Below, piece by piece: positions 1 through 13,054 of a DNA stretch of 64,000 nucleotides. The position numbers were made by a program, and so were the translations under genes. Origin of the DNA: Typha latifolia. Lineage: Eukaryota > Streptophyta > Magnoliopsida > Poales > Typhaceae. Positions within the stretch are counted from its first letter, which is position 1. Each line of letters begins with the position of its first letter. Where the stretch lies: the NCBI GenBank assembly GCA_019914945.1, contig CM034100.1, forward strand, positions 17,557,096 through 17,621,095, read 5' to 3'. The notes under the pieces are model-generated. The model did not search any database, was not told the DNA's origin, and saw only the letters and a list, made by a program, of their open reading frames with translations.

Positions 1-3000
1 GTTAGAAAGATTTTTATGTCAATCTGTAAATTTTTGACACTGATACTGTCATGATCTACACTGCCAGGATGCACATCACAACCCTTCTGTTGTGAAAGGT
101 TCATCCATTTTCAGAAACAGTACTTCTGCATTAGATAGTTCAGGAAAAAAGGATATACGTGTGAGTAAACTCAGCAATAGGGAGTCTATTCGTCAATGTG
201 ATTCCCTAAATAGACCAGTTAATGGTAGTGAACAGAACACACTGAAAGTTCGTATCAGAGTGGGTCCTGATAAGAATTTGGCAAGAAACAATGCTGCTAT
301 TTACAGCGGTCTGGGTCTTGACGTGTCTCCATCATCGTCAGTAGAGAAGAGCCCTGATAGGAGTGGTGGACTTTCTCCTGAACTTGGAGACATTGCCAAT
401 GAATCTCCCCAGACCATTCTCCAGGTGAACTTTCTTTTGCTAAAGAATTTATTATGCCAGAATCTGTAAGAGCTAACTATTTCATTTGTATTCATGATGA
501 AACAGGTTATGGCGTGTTTTTCAGTTCCTGGAGGGTTCTTGCTCTCCCCCCTTCGGGGCAATGTTCTGCAATTGACAGAAAAAGTCATGCCTCTCTTGAG
601 AAAATGTAAAACAAACATGGTTTACAATAATACCATGGACCATTTTGAAGGTTGTGATTCCACTTTCCCAGTGAAAGATGTAAAGGCCCAGACGACAAAG
701 AAAATGAAGCCTGATGAAAAGAAAGGGAGATCTGTAGATGCAAAGAATTCAAACTGCATTGATGATATCAGCACAATCTTGAGTAAGGATATTGACATTG
801 AAACCCAAGCAGGGCAAGATCTGGTTTCTGATGCCTTAAACATACCACTGTTGTCTGGTTCTAGTACAATTGATAAAGAAATAGGACCGTTGGCTGAGCA
901 GTCAGCAAAGGGTGTTAAGAGGATGTTAGACCACTCAAAGGAGATGAAAAATACCACAGTGAATGGTGGGACAAGTAGCCCTGAGTCTGTGAAGTATAAA
1001 CTGGAATTTATGGAGTGCACGGAGAGAAATAGGATTGGCAATTTAGGAAATAGGGACACGCACCGAAAGGAGAAGTTGAACTCAAAAGCAATTAAGACGG
1101 AGAGGGCCTTGGAAGAGCAACACACGGATGACTATGTAGACTCTCCATTTGATCTGCAAAGAGAAAACAAAGGAATCATTGAGAAAAACTATGATGCAAC
1201 TAAAGCTTATTCGGATGAATATAAAGGGCAGAAAGATCAAACTGTTGGATCTGCAGATCATATGAAACATATATCTTCTTGCAAAGCTGTTTCATCTGAG
1301 CGAGACGAGGAAAAAATAGTGCAAGGAAATGATCAACTTTTTCAGGAGAGACAAAAGCAGCCAAGAAGCCAGCTGGATGTTGCACCATCAGTATCCTCTA
1401 AGGACAATCTAGTTGTTCAATCTTCCAGAGCAATAAAGGAAAGGAAGAAAAACTCTCATTCAAGTGCCAACCAGTCTGAAAAGAAGATCAAAGATAAGTT
1501 GCAGAAGGGAGCAAAAAGTGACTTCTTTAAAGAGTCACGTGTAGATGTTAAGAGTGATGCTGTGGAGAGTGGAAGTGGTTTACTAGATCTACTACAGCTG
1601 AAAGATAAGCAGAAGGATGTGAAGCCTGAAAATGAGAATGAACCTGTTAACTTCAGGGAAACAATAAAGGAGAGGCCAGGCAGTAAGAAGATGAACGAGC
1701 ATCCAGTCTCTAAGGCTTTTGTTAATGAGCCAGTAGCTATGCCTTCAACATCCAATGGTACAACAACAGTAACAGTCGCAGCTATCCCTGCTCCTATTGT
1801 AATAAAGGAACATTGGGTGTGCTGCGATATTTGTCAAAAGTGGCGTCTCTTACCCTATGAGGCCAATCCTGATCATCTTCCAAAAAAATGGCAGTGTGGT
1901 TTGCTTAACTGGCTGTAAGTATCTTTGAAGTGCACTGATCATTATTCATGCTTACTGCATCTGATCTTTTTCTCTTTTCTATTTGTGCTATGCTGGTAAT
2001 TGTGTCAATTTAGTTCTCCTTCATGTCAAAGAAAACCTCTAATTTACAATTTTATGCACCATACTTTCTGGTGTCTTCTTTAGAAGTGTTGGTTATCAGC
2101 AGTTTGAACAAAAAACAGTTTTCTCATTTTTAACTACTTTACATTGGAAATTTTTTCTAGACCTGGAATGAATAGTTGTGACATTAGCGAGGAGGAAACA
2201 ACAAAAGCTCTAAATGCTTTATATATGGCCCCAGCCCCTGAGATTGGCATTAATTCAGATGGCCGTCATGATGTTGCTGCTTTGAGCATGACTGCAGCCA
2301 ATGTGCTACATCTTAATCAAGGAGTCGAGCAAAATGTGCAATGCATGACAACAATAGGAAAGAGGAAATCTGGCCCCAAGGATGAAACTAATGTACCCAA
2401 TCATTTGAGTATAACACAAGCTTCAAATTCCCTGAAGAAGAAACAGCAGGCGGCAAGTAGGAATTTAAATGATGTCAACAACCACCATTTAGAACCAAGC
2501 TCATACAGCAAAGCTGCCTCAGAGCATGGGAACAAACCGATGGACTTTACTGTAGAAAAGCATAAGTCCAGACAAAAGGAGAAGCACAAAAACCAAAGAT
2601 GCTATCAGGACGGAGGTTCCTTTCTCCTATCTTTATACTTTTTTCCCCTTCTTTGTAAGTATGTATCTTCTCAGGCCGCTGCCATTTAACTATTTTTTTT
2701 CCTGCTACAGGAGATTTCATGGAAAGAAGCAGCAAACATTCAAAATCGAAGAGCAAGAGAATGGTAAATCAAGACGATTGTAGGACATCTAAAAAGATTA
2801 AGAAAGAACTTTCACAGAATCCTGTAAAAAATGGGCACTCCGACTTTGATCTAGCCGGGAAAACAGTTCCAAATACCTTATCAAGTAGTCCAATGTCGAA
2901 AACTTTGCAGAAATACAGTGATGTTTCTTTGGACAAAGAAAAGTACGACACAAAAGGCAATCAATCTGCATTACCTAAGAGGCTTAAAGATGACCATCAG

Positions 3001-6000
3001 TTTTTCTCAAATGGAGAGAAGAAAGACTATGCTAGCATTTCAGATGTAGAAAGGTCTGATAATCAGGACTTTTCTTCTAAGAAGAGGAAGCTGAAACAGT
3101 GGCAGGAGAGCTGCCTTAATACAGAGGCTCAGACGAGCAGTCAGCAAGAAACGGACAACTTGATCATTGCTAATGAACCTTTAAGTGAAGCTGATGTCCT
3201 GAAGGTAAAGAAGTTGAGAGAACCTAATTTTGACGGAAAGGTGTCTAAGGAAGAAGGGAGGCTGGAAAAAACTCATGAGAACAGAACCAATTTTCCTTCT
3301 AATAGAGGTCATGCAACTTATGTTGTAGATGAGGATGACAGACTCTGTCAGGGGAATCCACCTTCTCAACAGGCATTAAACTGTAGAGATTCCTTGAAGG
3401 AGGATACAATTTATGCACAAACTTTTGCAGGAGCTACTTCAAGTTCTTCAAAGATTTCAGGCTCCCGCAAAAGTAAAGCCAACATTCAGCAAACAAGGGT
3501 ATCCCCAGTAGGGTCAGTTTCATCTTCTCCGCAGGGGATTTCTAATATTGAGAAGCTTTATACTAAAAAGAAATCGGTGAAGAAGGATGAAACATTTAAT
3601 AACGGTTTCTCAAGCTTGGAAAGCCCAAAAAGATGTTTGGATAATGAAGTTGATGGAGAGCCAGCCTTTGTCCCCCAACAACAATCTTTAGTGAATCATA
3701 GAGAGGGTGAATCTGGGACTCAAGATTGGAAATTAGATTATCAAGAAAAGAAGCCAAGTAGGTTATCTGTTGGCAAAGTTTATGATGATAAGCATTTGAA
3801 AATGAGCTCACATGATGATCTCTCACCATCTGAGGCTGAAGAGATAGAAGTGGTAACTGGAAGTAGAAATCTGATTAGCAGGTGTGCTCGTGAAAACCCT
3901 GATAAGAACCATGCTGGAGATCTGGATAAGCTGCACAATAACCATCAAATAAATGGTCTGTGCCATTTAAAGCCAGGGAAATGCTCTTCAACTTCCAAAG
4001 ATAAACAGAGAATCTACAAATTCGATATTGATAATGGTAAAGATAATGTTTCTGTAACTGTTGACAAGAACATAGTTCCACATTTAGTCGAGAATGGTGA
4101 TAGATACCCACGCGAGACAAACACCTATCATTTTGAAGATTGCGATTATCATGGTGAACCTGGAGCTGAATGTTGTGATACTCGACAGAATGTTGAGCAC
4201 GATTCGTTGGAAAAGCAAGACCTTACATTAAAATGCTCTGGGGTAGGTAGAAGAGATATTCTTTTGAGTTCTGGCATTCAAGGAAGGTTGGACGCACGTG
4301 GGCCTCCCACACATTTTAAACAGCATAAGGGTTTTGACTCAAGGGCTGCATCCACGGAAGTTAAATGTGGTGGGTCCAATACACATGAAGACCTTAAACC
4401 GGTGCCATCTTTCCAAGCTGAAAAATCAAGTCATATTCTTCCAGATCGAAATGGCCGATCTGAATTGACATCTGGAACAGACAAATCACAGCGTACAGGT
4501 AAACAAGAAATGGTATGTTCACCTGTCAGAGGAAGCAGGTTAGAAGAACACTCCACCAATGTTGTGTCAAAAGTGCCGAAACAATCAAGAAAGCCTGACA
4601 TTCCTAATGCTACTCCACACAACAGTCTGAGGCAAGCAACACCTAACAGGTCAGATATTCCAAGTCCTATTAGGAAGGATGGTCAATCAGCCGCGTATAC
4701 TGTCCTGAAAGAAGCTCGAGATTTAAAACATACTGCTAATCGTTTAAAGGTTAATATTGTCTTTTGTGATCTTAATTTATTCTCTTACATTGTCATCCTG
4801 TCCTGCTTTACAAGCTTTCTAGCATATGTATCTCACAGAGTGAAGGACATGAACTCGAAAGTACAGGCCTATATTTTGAGGCAGCCTTGAAGTTTCTCCA
4901 TGTTGCCTCACTTTGGGAGCCTGTCAGTTTTGATAGCTCAAAACAAGGGGATACAGCTCAATCTATTCAAATGTACTCTGAAACGGCAAAACTATGCGAG
5001 TACGTTAAAAGTATTCTAGTAGATAAGTGATAAATCTTTTATTGATCTGCATATATTAAGTTGTGATGGGGGTAATCATCACACTTTAGTAGTTGTAGGA
5101 GGCATGACCCCTGTGAATGATGGGGGCTTTGTTTACTTTATCATGATATATTATTTATAAAGCATGATAAAGATCAATTATCTACTTGCTGTTCCATGGA
5201 AGTTGAGGATGCGAAAAATGTGTTAACACATATTTGTAACTAAATGTTCTAGTGTCAGCTATGCCATAGCAAAAGTAACAGATAAGAGTACTTATCTTTC
5301 CAACTAAAGTTTTCTCTTTCTGGTCAAAGGATAGGACAATATTCCACTATGGTCTACATAATCTTATGTTGGTTTATTTACTCTCGTTTGTACTGTAAAA
5401 GGAAATAATTTAACTATTTACATCCTTATGCACTAGCCATTTGTAACTGATGGATTAGTACAATATACTTTACTATGATCATCTGATGCTTTTCTGTTTT
5501 TAACAGATTTTGTGCCCATGAATATGAAAGATGCAAAGAAATGGCTGCTGCCGCTCTAGCATACAAGTGCGTGGAAGTGGCCTATTTGAAGGCTGCATAC
5601 TACAAATATCCTACTGCGACCAAAGATCGACATGAACTGCAAATAGCTCTACAGATGGTTCCACCAGGTTTTTTTGAATGTGCACTAATCCTATGATTTT
5701 TAGATTTTATGCACCGCAGATTCTCCACTTATACCCTCAGTTTTGTATCTGTTGAATGTACGTTTACCTGCTTTTCAAAATTTATCTTACTGATTGTAAT
5801 AATGTGTTAGTTTTTGCATCCGTTGAATAGATTTATCTATTTATTAATCTTACATTGCAATGAAAACAAGGTGGTATATAGAGTGGAGTTTGATCACTTA
5901 TGTATGATCAAGGGTTAGCCAAGTTTGATCATACTATATGCGATCAGAGGTTGGAAGTAACTTTGAGCACCCATCTACCATTTAAGCACTAATGGAGCCT

Positions 6001-8143
6001 AATTACTAGCCAACCTGAGCTGGAGCCTTTATCAAGCAGCTCATATTTTAGCCACTTGAACATACAGGTCAAGCTAGATTTAGCCTGTACCAGGTGTGGA
6101 AGGCCTCAAATAAATACAACCAATGTTTGACGAAATCACAAGATCATGATTTAGGATGTAGGAAATCATTTACTGAATAATATTTTACATATAATACTTA
6201 CATATCATTTACTAGACTTAGGGCTCACGTATCATATATTTTGTGCTTTATGATGCATAGCTTATGTACCACTGAGCCTCAGCAAACTGAGCTTGATCAA
6301 GCATAGTTTGAAATTAAGGTCAAGCCAATTTCCAGTTATTTAATATTGGTTCTAGTTTTATCAAGCCAAATATGAACCAGTTATCCCTTGTCTGTCCTAG
6401 ATCCAAACATGCAGGTGACAATAACTAGGTGAAGTTAATCTGAGGTAATATTGTGGTTCTGTGCTTATATGCACATGGGAACAGGAAAGTTGGACGGACA
6501 CTTCATACTAATTAATTGAGTATATATATATAAAGTAGCTAGGACTTATCTACTAGATATGTCTTCTCTATTTAGTTCATTATAGGATCATCCTATCAAT
6601 TACAAAGTTAGGCTTCTTCTTTCTTTCCCTCTTAATAATGTCTGCAGTATTGAAAATCAAGCAGAAAGTTTCACTGAAAATAATAGTATTTCTAGTATTT
6701 AGAACAATAATGCAGCACTTTAAACCTTTTGTTATTTTGCATCTAATATATTTCTGGACGTTAATATCATATTATCCTTATCCAAATCTATGCTGTTTTA
6801 TGTCCCATACACTTTCCTCCCTGCTCTTGAAGTTCAATACTGGAATGGTGAAACTTGATTTTTTTTTTTAATGTAGGTGAGTCACCATCATCTTCTGCTT
6901 CAGATGTTGATAATTTAAACAATCAGAATACAGCAAGTAAGGCTGTTTCAGCCAAGGATTCAAATTCTCCTCAAGTTGCTGGAAATCATCTAGTAGCTGC
7001 TCGCAATCATCCATACTTGATGCGGTTACTTGCTTATGTAAGTTACTTTGTTGAATTTTTGTTGTTCTAATTAGGATGCATTATTTATTAACTTTTGGTG
7101 ATACATTAATACTTGAAAGTTGAAATCTGTTTCCTGTTTCCTGTTTCCTGGAATATGAAGTTACGACTTGAAAGTCATATATCTGCTAGCAATTGTCTGT
7201 AAAGTACTGGACCTGCTGGTTGCTATATTCATATACTCAAAACCTTGTTTGGCCCCAGTCCCTTCCCCTTATAATTAATTATGCTATGTTAAGTTGCTTG
7301 ATGCTTCATTTATCTTTTGTTTTCCTAATAGTACAGTGTTGTAACTTTGACGCTCTCCATCTCCTGTAACTTGACATATCATCTCTATAGAAGGCAACTC
7401 ACTGGCTCCTTTTGAGATATTTAAGGATCTGATAGATATTTCCTTTCATGAAGAGGTACTGGTTTGGTTTTCATCTCTGAGTACCAGATACCCTATTGTC
7501 ATCAAGTTTTGTCAGTCTGCAGAAGTGCAATCAGCACGTTAGAATGAGATAGAAGTATAGAAACTGTATAAGATATTATTAAATGTGTTCAACAGTTCAT
7601 GTAAGTATAAAGAACATTAGCATTTATGGTTAACTTGAATGTGTGGTTAATTTACCAGAGGAAGTAGTACTCTATAAGCAGGCTTGGAGTAAATAACTAA
7701 ATATAATATGGTTGAATTGATGTTAATTCTGTTTGGTTGGTAACTTGGTATAATGCGTTGGCCTAGTGTTATATTTTTAAGCTGAACCCAGATTCTTATA
7801 GGCCTGGCTTCAGGCCTGACCATACTGTTTCTCTTATTTGTCACCCTCGTTCTTATGTAGGACTCATATGGATGGTGTATACTAGCACCCCAATTGTTTA
7901 ATGTCTTTATGTCATACATGACACTAAGATTGTTTTGAATTGATCTGATGACAGACAAATGATCTGAATTGTGCGTTCGAAGCAACTAGAAAATCACAGG
8001 TTACTATTGCTGCAGCTGGTGCTAACCTTGAAAAGGATGGAGTTGATGGCATTAATTCAGTAAGAAAAGTTCTTGATTTTAACTTCCACAATGTTAAAGG
8101 ACTGTTGCGACTTGTACGCCTTTCAATGGAGTCTATCACTTGA
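1..8143 (+). CDS. CW-type zinc-finger protein (N-terminus outside window)
   Basis: Large nuclear protein of the plant CW-domain family, whose CW finger is expected to read methylated histone H3 tails (family knowledge, not shown here). Exons inferred: 68-424, 506-1914, 2161-2615, 2711-4749, 4839-4999, 5507-5667, 6877-7037 and 7955-8143, with GT/AG borders and matching phases, giving 1643 codons plus stop. The CW finger is split by the intron at 1915-2160. Its first part reads HWVCCDICQKWRLLP and WQC; the next exon adds LPGMNSC, so all four zinc cysteines and the tryptophans are present. An N-terminal block contains LKVRIRVG and YSGLGLDVSPSSS, typical of the family. The long middle is charged, low-complexity and Lys/Ser-rich. 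The last four exons encode a conserved helical C-terminal domain (LESTGLYFEAALKFLHVAS). The start codon and perhaps 100 residues lie left of position 1. Confidence 0.93.
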
Positions 8144-10524
8144 TGAGGTTTTAAAAGATTGAGAAAGCATCACGCCTGTGAATAGAACCAGTAGATTTTT
8201 TTTTCTTTTCTTTTACTTCTTTTTTCTATGGTATGCTGGTTGGAATGAGGTGAAAATGCTGGGTTTGATTCATTTTCACGTCCAATGTAGCATGTCTTTG
8301 CCAATAGATTGGACTTCACCGGGACACTTGTAAAATGTGTACAAAGAGATCAGCTAGCAATTTTTGTATAGTATTCTTTGCAGCCTTTGGTGCTTTTGAC
8401 TAGTAGCATCGGCAAATTGACGGATAGAGATTGTTCAAAATGAAGAACGTTCCTTATAAATTGACATTTGCAATGACTTGGAGGTCATACAATGAACAGT
8501 GATGTATATCTTTCTTCCGATGTGAATATAAACTTTTCTGCCATCTGGATCAAGTTTCAGGCCTTTCGCTTGCTTGTTACTGTAAACTACGTGTGGAGCG
8601 ATGTGGAGAAGTTGTGCATACATCAGTTATGTGCAAATAAGATTACATAACAAGGTGTAAGTCCCAACTAAGTTGAGTTGGTTCTGATGTGTGACTCCAA
8701 ATCCAAACATCCATGGAGCTGACACAAGTGAAATTGCAGGTCAGTATGTATTATTTCACTGTTTATATGAAACTTTAATGTAGTTCTAAATTTTCTCTAT
8801 GTTACTTCTGTTTTCCTCTGCAAATATTGTGCTGTAATGTGCTTCCAATTTAATGTTCTAAATTCTACTTTTGCAGGTTGTTTTGCTGATTCCCATGACC
8901 ATTATCAGGATACTAGTGATTTTTAACAGACTTGTAATAACTATTAGTAGTAGCATTATCTAGGATATTGTCCTTATATGTTATTTGGCATCAGATATCG
9001 GGTTCTAACACTTTACAAAGAGGTATATCTTGTTGTACTCGAAGCATTAATGGCACTGTAGCAGTTATCTTATAGTTCTATCAACAGCTGTGTGCATATA
9101 ATGTATTGAACAGGGTGGATGTTGCCAGTTAAAATCTCAAAACATTATGCTCAAAACAGTACACTTGCTCTTTGCTTCATCAATCTTCAGTTCAAAGGTA
9201 AGTCTCCCCTAGACTTAGTTACTATAAGCATTTTGAGTTCTGAGAAGTTAATATCTAAGATCACATATGAAAGCATAATTTTTTTATTAGATGATAAGTT
9301 TAACGGAGATCTTAAAAGAGAATAACTAGGCAGATGGAAGGATGCAGCTTTGGAAACCGAAAGAAGAAAAGAAAAAAGAAGAATCAACCCCTGAACTAAC
9401 CCCATCTTTTTAGAAACTATATGTCCTCCTGTACATACACCAATGATCTCTCTGGCAACTTCTATTATATGATTAGCTACTGTAATCTGTAGCGAAAGTG
9501 CATCATCTACTTGATTATGTTGTCCCTATTTTATTATTTTAGATATTCTTTCGCTTCTGTCCTTTTAAGTTCCACCACCTAGGCATGGGAAGATCTCTTT
9601 ACTTTGTTTCTCTCCCATTTTCATAAGTAAATGTCTTAACTCCATTTTGTAAGTTCAGATTATTATTAGTCAGAGAGGAGCAGTTAGCTTTATCTTTGCT
9701 AATCATAATTGTAAACTGTTACATCTTTGTGAATCGTAATTTTTTGATAAGAGCCTATATGTCATCAAAGAAAGACTAATGATGGTATGTTGGTGAAGAT
9801 ATCACGAGTGTTAATCTATGATATTGAGAAGGGTAAGACTTTTTGTGAGGTGATATATCCATGCACTAACTGTACAGTGGAACAGTTGTGAAAGCAATGT
9901 GCTCTGAACTGGACTCCCTGACCCCTAACACATGTATATAAACTATGGAATGTGTCGATTATTTCTCCTTAAATATTCTTCAGGTTATGTTATTCCATTA
10001 TCACTTTAAAAGTTCTATACTTGCGAGTAGACTACTTATGATCCAGTATATTATGGCTGCCTAGTGCTATAGAAGCATTTTACTTTAAGCTAACTGCTGT
10101 CAATAGCTGCTTTGCTTCGCTCGCTATCTGAGTTAGTTCCTTTTTTGTTTCTTCTTTGCTGTTAGTATGACTTTATCGAAGCATGCCGGTTTTTAGTCTT
10201 ATTCTTTTGGCAAGTAATATAAGTTAAATTTTTTGGTCGGTCATTATCATTGACAGCATTATGGAGAAAGGCTCTCAATGCAGGAACTCGATTTTGTGTA
10301 TCTTACAGAAAGGTCATCTATTAGCTTATGGATGTAGTTGAGATAGTGATTGTATACAGAGGTTTGATTTGTACTGATATTTTGTTTCTATGGTTTTCAT
10401 TGAAATATAGTTTCCTTTGTGGTACTTATCCCTCACGAGTGGGATGTAGTTATTGAATTTCATTACAAATATTGGCTCAAGTTGACCAAATTGGTAGTTC
10501 GACATTTACTGGTGTTGTGGGTGG

Positions 10525-10776
10525 CAAGAACTTGATCCTTGATGTACCCAGTTTCTTAAGATTTTGATCCGAAACATAGATAGAGTTGTATTTTATATAT
10601 TTCTTAGGCTTTCTTTGCACATATGTACAACCTGCCGTTTAGCCTTATTGCAAGAACTTGATCCTTGATGTACCCAGTTTCTTAAGATTTTGATCCGAAA
10701 CATAGATAAAGTTGTATTTTATATATTTCTTAGGCTTTCTTTGCACATATGTACAACCTGCAGTTTAGCCTTATTG
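10525..10776. repeat. 126-bp tandem duplication, two near-identical copies
   Basis: Copy one is 10525-10650 and copy two 10651-10776. Each begins CAAGAACTTGATCCTTGATG and ends AGCCTTATTG. By eye only two positions differ: ATAGATAGAG versus ATAGATAAAG, and CTGCCG versus CTGCAG. The copies abut exactly with no spacer, which points to a recent slippage or unequal-exchange event, or to an assembly artefact. Confidence 0.95.
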
Positions 10777-11849
10777 CTAGAACACTTCTGCTTCTAATTT
10801 TGTACTCTCAGTAACCGAGTAGATAGGATTACTGGTTAATTTTTGCTTTTCTGATCCTAGAATATAAATGAAATCAGTTCACAGTTGACTATGCAATAGA
10901 TAGGGCAAGTTATATGGGCTAAATCATTGGCCATCTCTTTTTAATTAGGTTAGTAAAACCAGCCTAGCCCTTCTCTAAAATAAGGAACATTTGTGTTAAA
11001 AGGTATTAAGTTTTGATAATAGTAAGATTGAGCTTCTATTTTCTACAATAAATGTACAACTTTTTATAATGGAGTGCGTATAAATTATACATGGTATGTG
11101 CATAATTATCCGTCTTTTTTTTTCAAAAAAATAAAATAAAAATTTCTAAGGTGCTTTTCTTCAAATGGCCCCAAACAAAACTGCGGATTGTGAAAATAAT
11201 ATAATTAAAAAAAAAATTGATGACCACTGGTTTGGTTGGGTGGCAGAAATAAAAGAAGGGAAATGGACGGTGTTGGGCAAAGCAGAGGAAAGGACGGCCA
11301 ATATTTAACCTTTCAAACAAACCAATCATTTCCTTCTAACGCTTTGGAGTCCACAAGGCTTTTTGACCAGCAGAAGATAGCACGTGGGGAAGTAGGTCCA
11401 TGGTGGCAAATGGAACCAATTATTTATGACAATATTATATATTACTATGAGGTTCATATGATTGATGGAAGTATAAGCATCTTATGGTGCCTTTGTTCAA
11501 AGGAATAGTGTTATAGGTTCTCTTTGCAAGTTAATAGCAGTGAATATACTTTCAGTTAGAGAGTGCATCTAAGATCATTTCATAACTTTGAATATATTTG
11601 GTAACACATTTCTTGGCCAATGAGATTTTCTTCTTTCTTTCCTTCTTTTTGTTTTCAGTTAAACATGGTGGGAGATTCTGAAACATTAAATGCTGAAAGA
11701 ACCAAAGACTCTCTCTCATGAGGTAGCAAGAAGACAAAGATGAAACAAGAGAAGCTTCAAAAGGCACCACTCTCTGAATTTCTTCATAAACTATGCTCAT
11801 ATCATGTAGTACTCTCACAAATTGTGGTCGGGTGATAGCAAGACAGCTG

Positions 11850-11925
11850 GAGAGAGAGAGAGAGAGAGAGAGATGGTGCCTATTAGATTCTTTAGTCATG
11901 GAAGATCCATTAGTTTCTTTCAAAG

Positions 11926-11979
<54 letters not shown>
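11850..11979. repeat. (GA)n tract followed by (CT)n tract, inverted pair
   Basis: A pure GA run at 11850-11873 is followed, 55 bp later, by a pure CT run of about 51 bp at 11929-11979. The two runs are complementary, so the strand can fold into a hairpin with a 55-base loop. Long polypurine/polypyrimidine tracts of this kind can also form triplex DNA and are GAGA-type targets for plant BPC proteins. It lies about 720 bp upstream of the dioxygenase start codon. Confidence 0.9.
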
Positions 11980-11983
<4 letters not shown>

Positions 11984-12408
11984 CTGCCCACTCCACCACC
12001 ACCCACTGACTGACCCCTCCCCACCCAAACACCCACCTAATTCCACGCCCAACCCACCAATTTCATGTCATGGAATCATTTGGTCTCCCCCTCTCTTCCT
12101 CCTCCAAAGCCCCCCGCCCCCACTGCTTCCAATGAACGTGTGCAACATCTCACCGCATGAAGCGGCCACAGTTTGGCTTACCAATAACTACCCAAACTCG
12201 ATCCCGTGAATTTGAAGCAGCTAAGTTCTCTTAATTCTCTTTAAAGGGAAATGAACAAGTCTTACAAGACCCTACATTTAACCAAAGCGGCTACAGTTGT
12301 TCAAATATAGGGGCGTTATATGCAAAATCCCCTGAATTCGGGTAAGATTTGGTGGTCAATTTGGTGAGCCAAGTAGTGCTCCTAATTATAGTTCAGGAAT
12401 CCATCCAA

Positions 12409-12438
12409 TCCACGCCCACCCCCACCCCCACCCCCCAA
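12409..12438. promoter_or_regulatory. C-run cluster with G-quadruplex/i-motif potential
   Basis: Four C-runs of 3, 5, 5 and 6 bases separated by single A residues form a textbook intrastrand G4 pattern on the minus strand. It lies about 170 bp upstream of the TATA box of the dioxygenase gene. A regulatory role is inference only. Confidence 0.5.
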
Positions 12439-12607
12439 CTAACACTCATGAAACAAATTGACAGGCGGGCCACCACAAATGGCTCAAGAGACGGCCCATC
12501 TTTGTTCAGGAGCGCACCAAACGACCAAAGTGCAAGCATGGAAACATAAGCATGCACACACACTTGAAACCGAACCAATGGACGGCCGAGGCCAATCTCG
12601 TTGGGCC

Positions 12608-12616
12608 TATATAAAG
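12608..12616 (+). promoter_or_regulatory. TATA box of the dioxygenase gene
   Basis: TATATAAAG sits 80 bp before the ATG at 12696, within GGGCCTATATAAAGCCC. The spacing allows a 5' UTR of about 50 bases. There is no competing upstream ATG in the predicted leader. Confidence 0.75.
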
Positions 12617-12695
12617 CCCACAATCCCACAGCAAGTACATTGCCCACCACCCTCAGATACTAATTACTCCTACTACCTAACTCTTCAAACGTCCC

Positions 12696-13022
12696 ATGGC
12701 TCCACTTCTCTGCCCCAAGACTCCCGAGATCAAAATCGGTGGACACGTCCAAGACGTACAAGAGCTGCGAAGAGCTCAGCCCACGTACGTGCCAGAGAGG
12801 TACGTCCGCGACCCAGACGAGAGGCCAGCTCGGTCCAACATCCTGCTGCCGTCTTCCGGCGTCCCGGTCATCGACATGTCGAAGCTTGAACGGAGCGCCA
12901 ACAGTCGGTGGACAGACGAATTGGGGAAACTTGCGGCCGCCTGCGAGGAGTGGGGCTTCTTTCAGGTGCGTTGAGGATGCGCTACTGCGATTCTTCTCTG
13001 TTCTTTACTATATGTATATATG

Positions 13023-13054
<32 letters not shown>

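Larger units (their letters stand above)
8144..12600. other. 3' UTR and gene-poor spacer after the CW-finger gene
   Basis: The stop codon at 8141-8143 is followed by T-rich sequence that probably serves as 3' UTR for several hundred bases. No coding region with family-like composition is visible up to the dioxygenase promoter. Short open frames here are AT-rich and lack splice or start context. The stretch contains the 126-bp tandem duplication and the GA/CT tracts listed separately. Confidence 0.6.

Noticed and set aside
622..1125. 167-residue open frame antisense to the CW-finger gene.
   Set aside because: Composition (Phe/Ser/Leu-rich) is what the reverse of a Lys/Glu-rich coding exon gives; no independent support.
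4839..7037. Idea that the three 161-nt exons arose by exon duplication.
   Set aside because: Their peptides share no residues beyond chance and the phases differ.
12349..12889. Overlapping forward frames running into the dioxygenase promoter and first exon.
   Set aside because: They are alternative frames over C-rich promoter and GC-rich exon 1; only the 12696 frame carries dioxygenase motifs.
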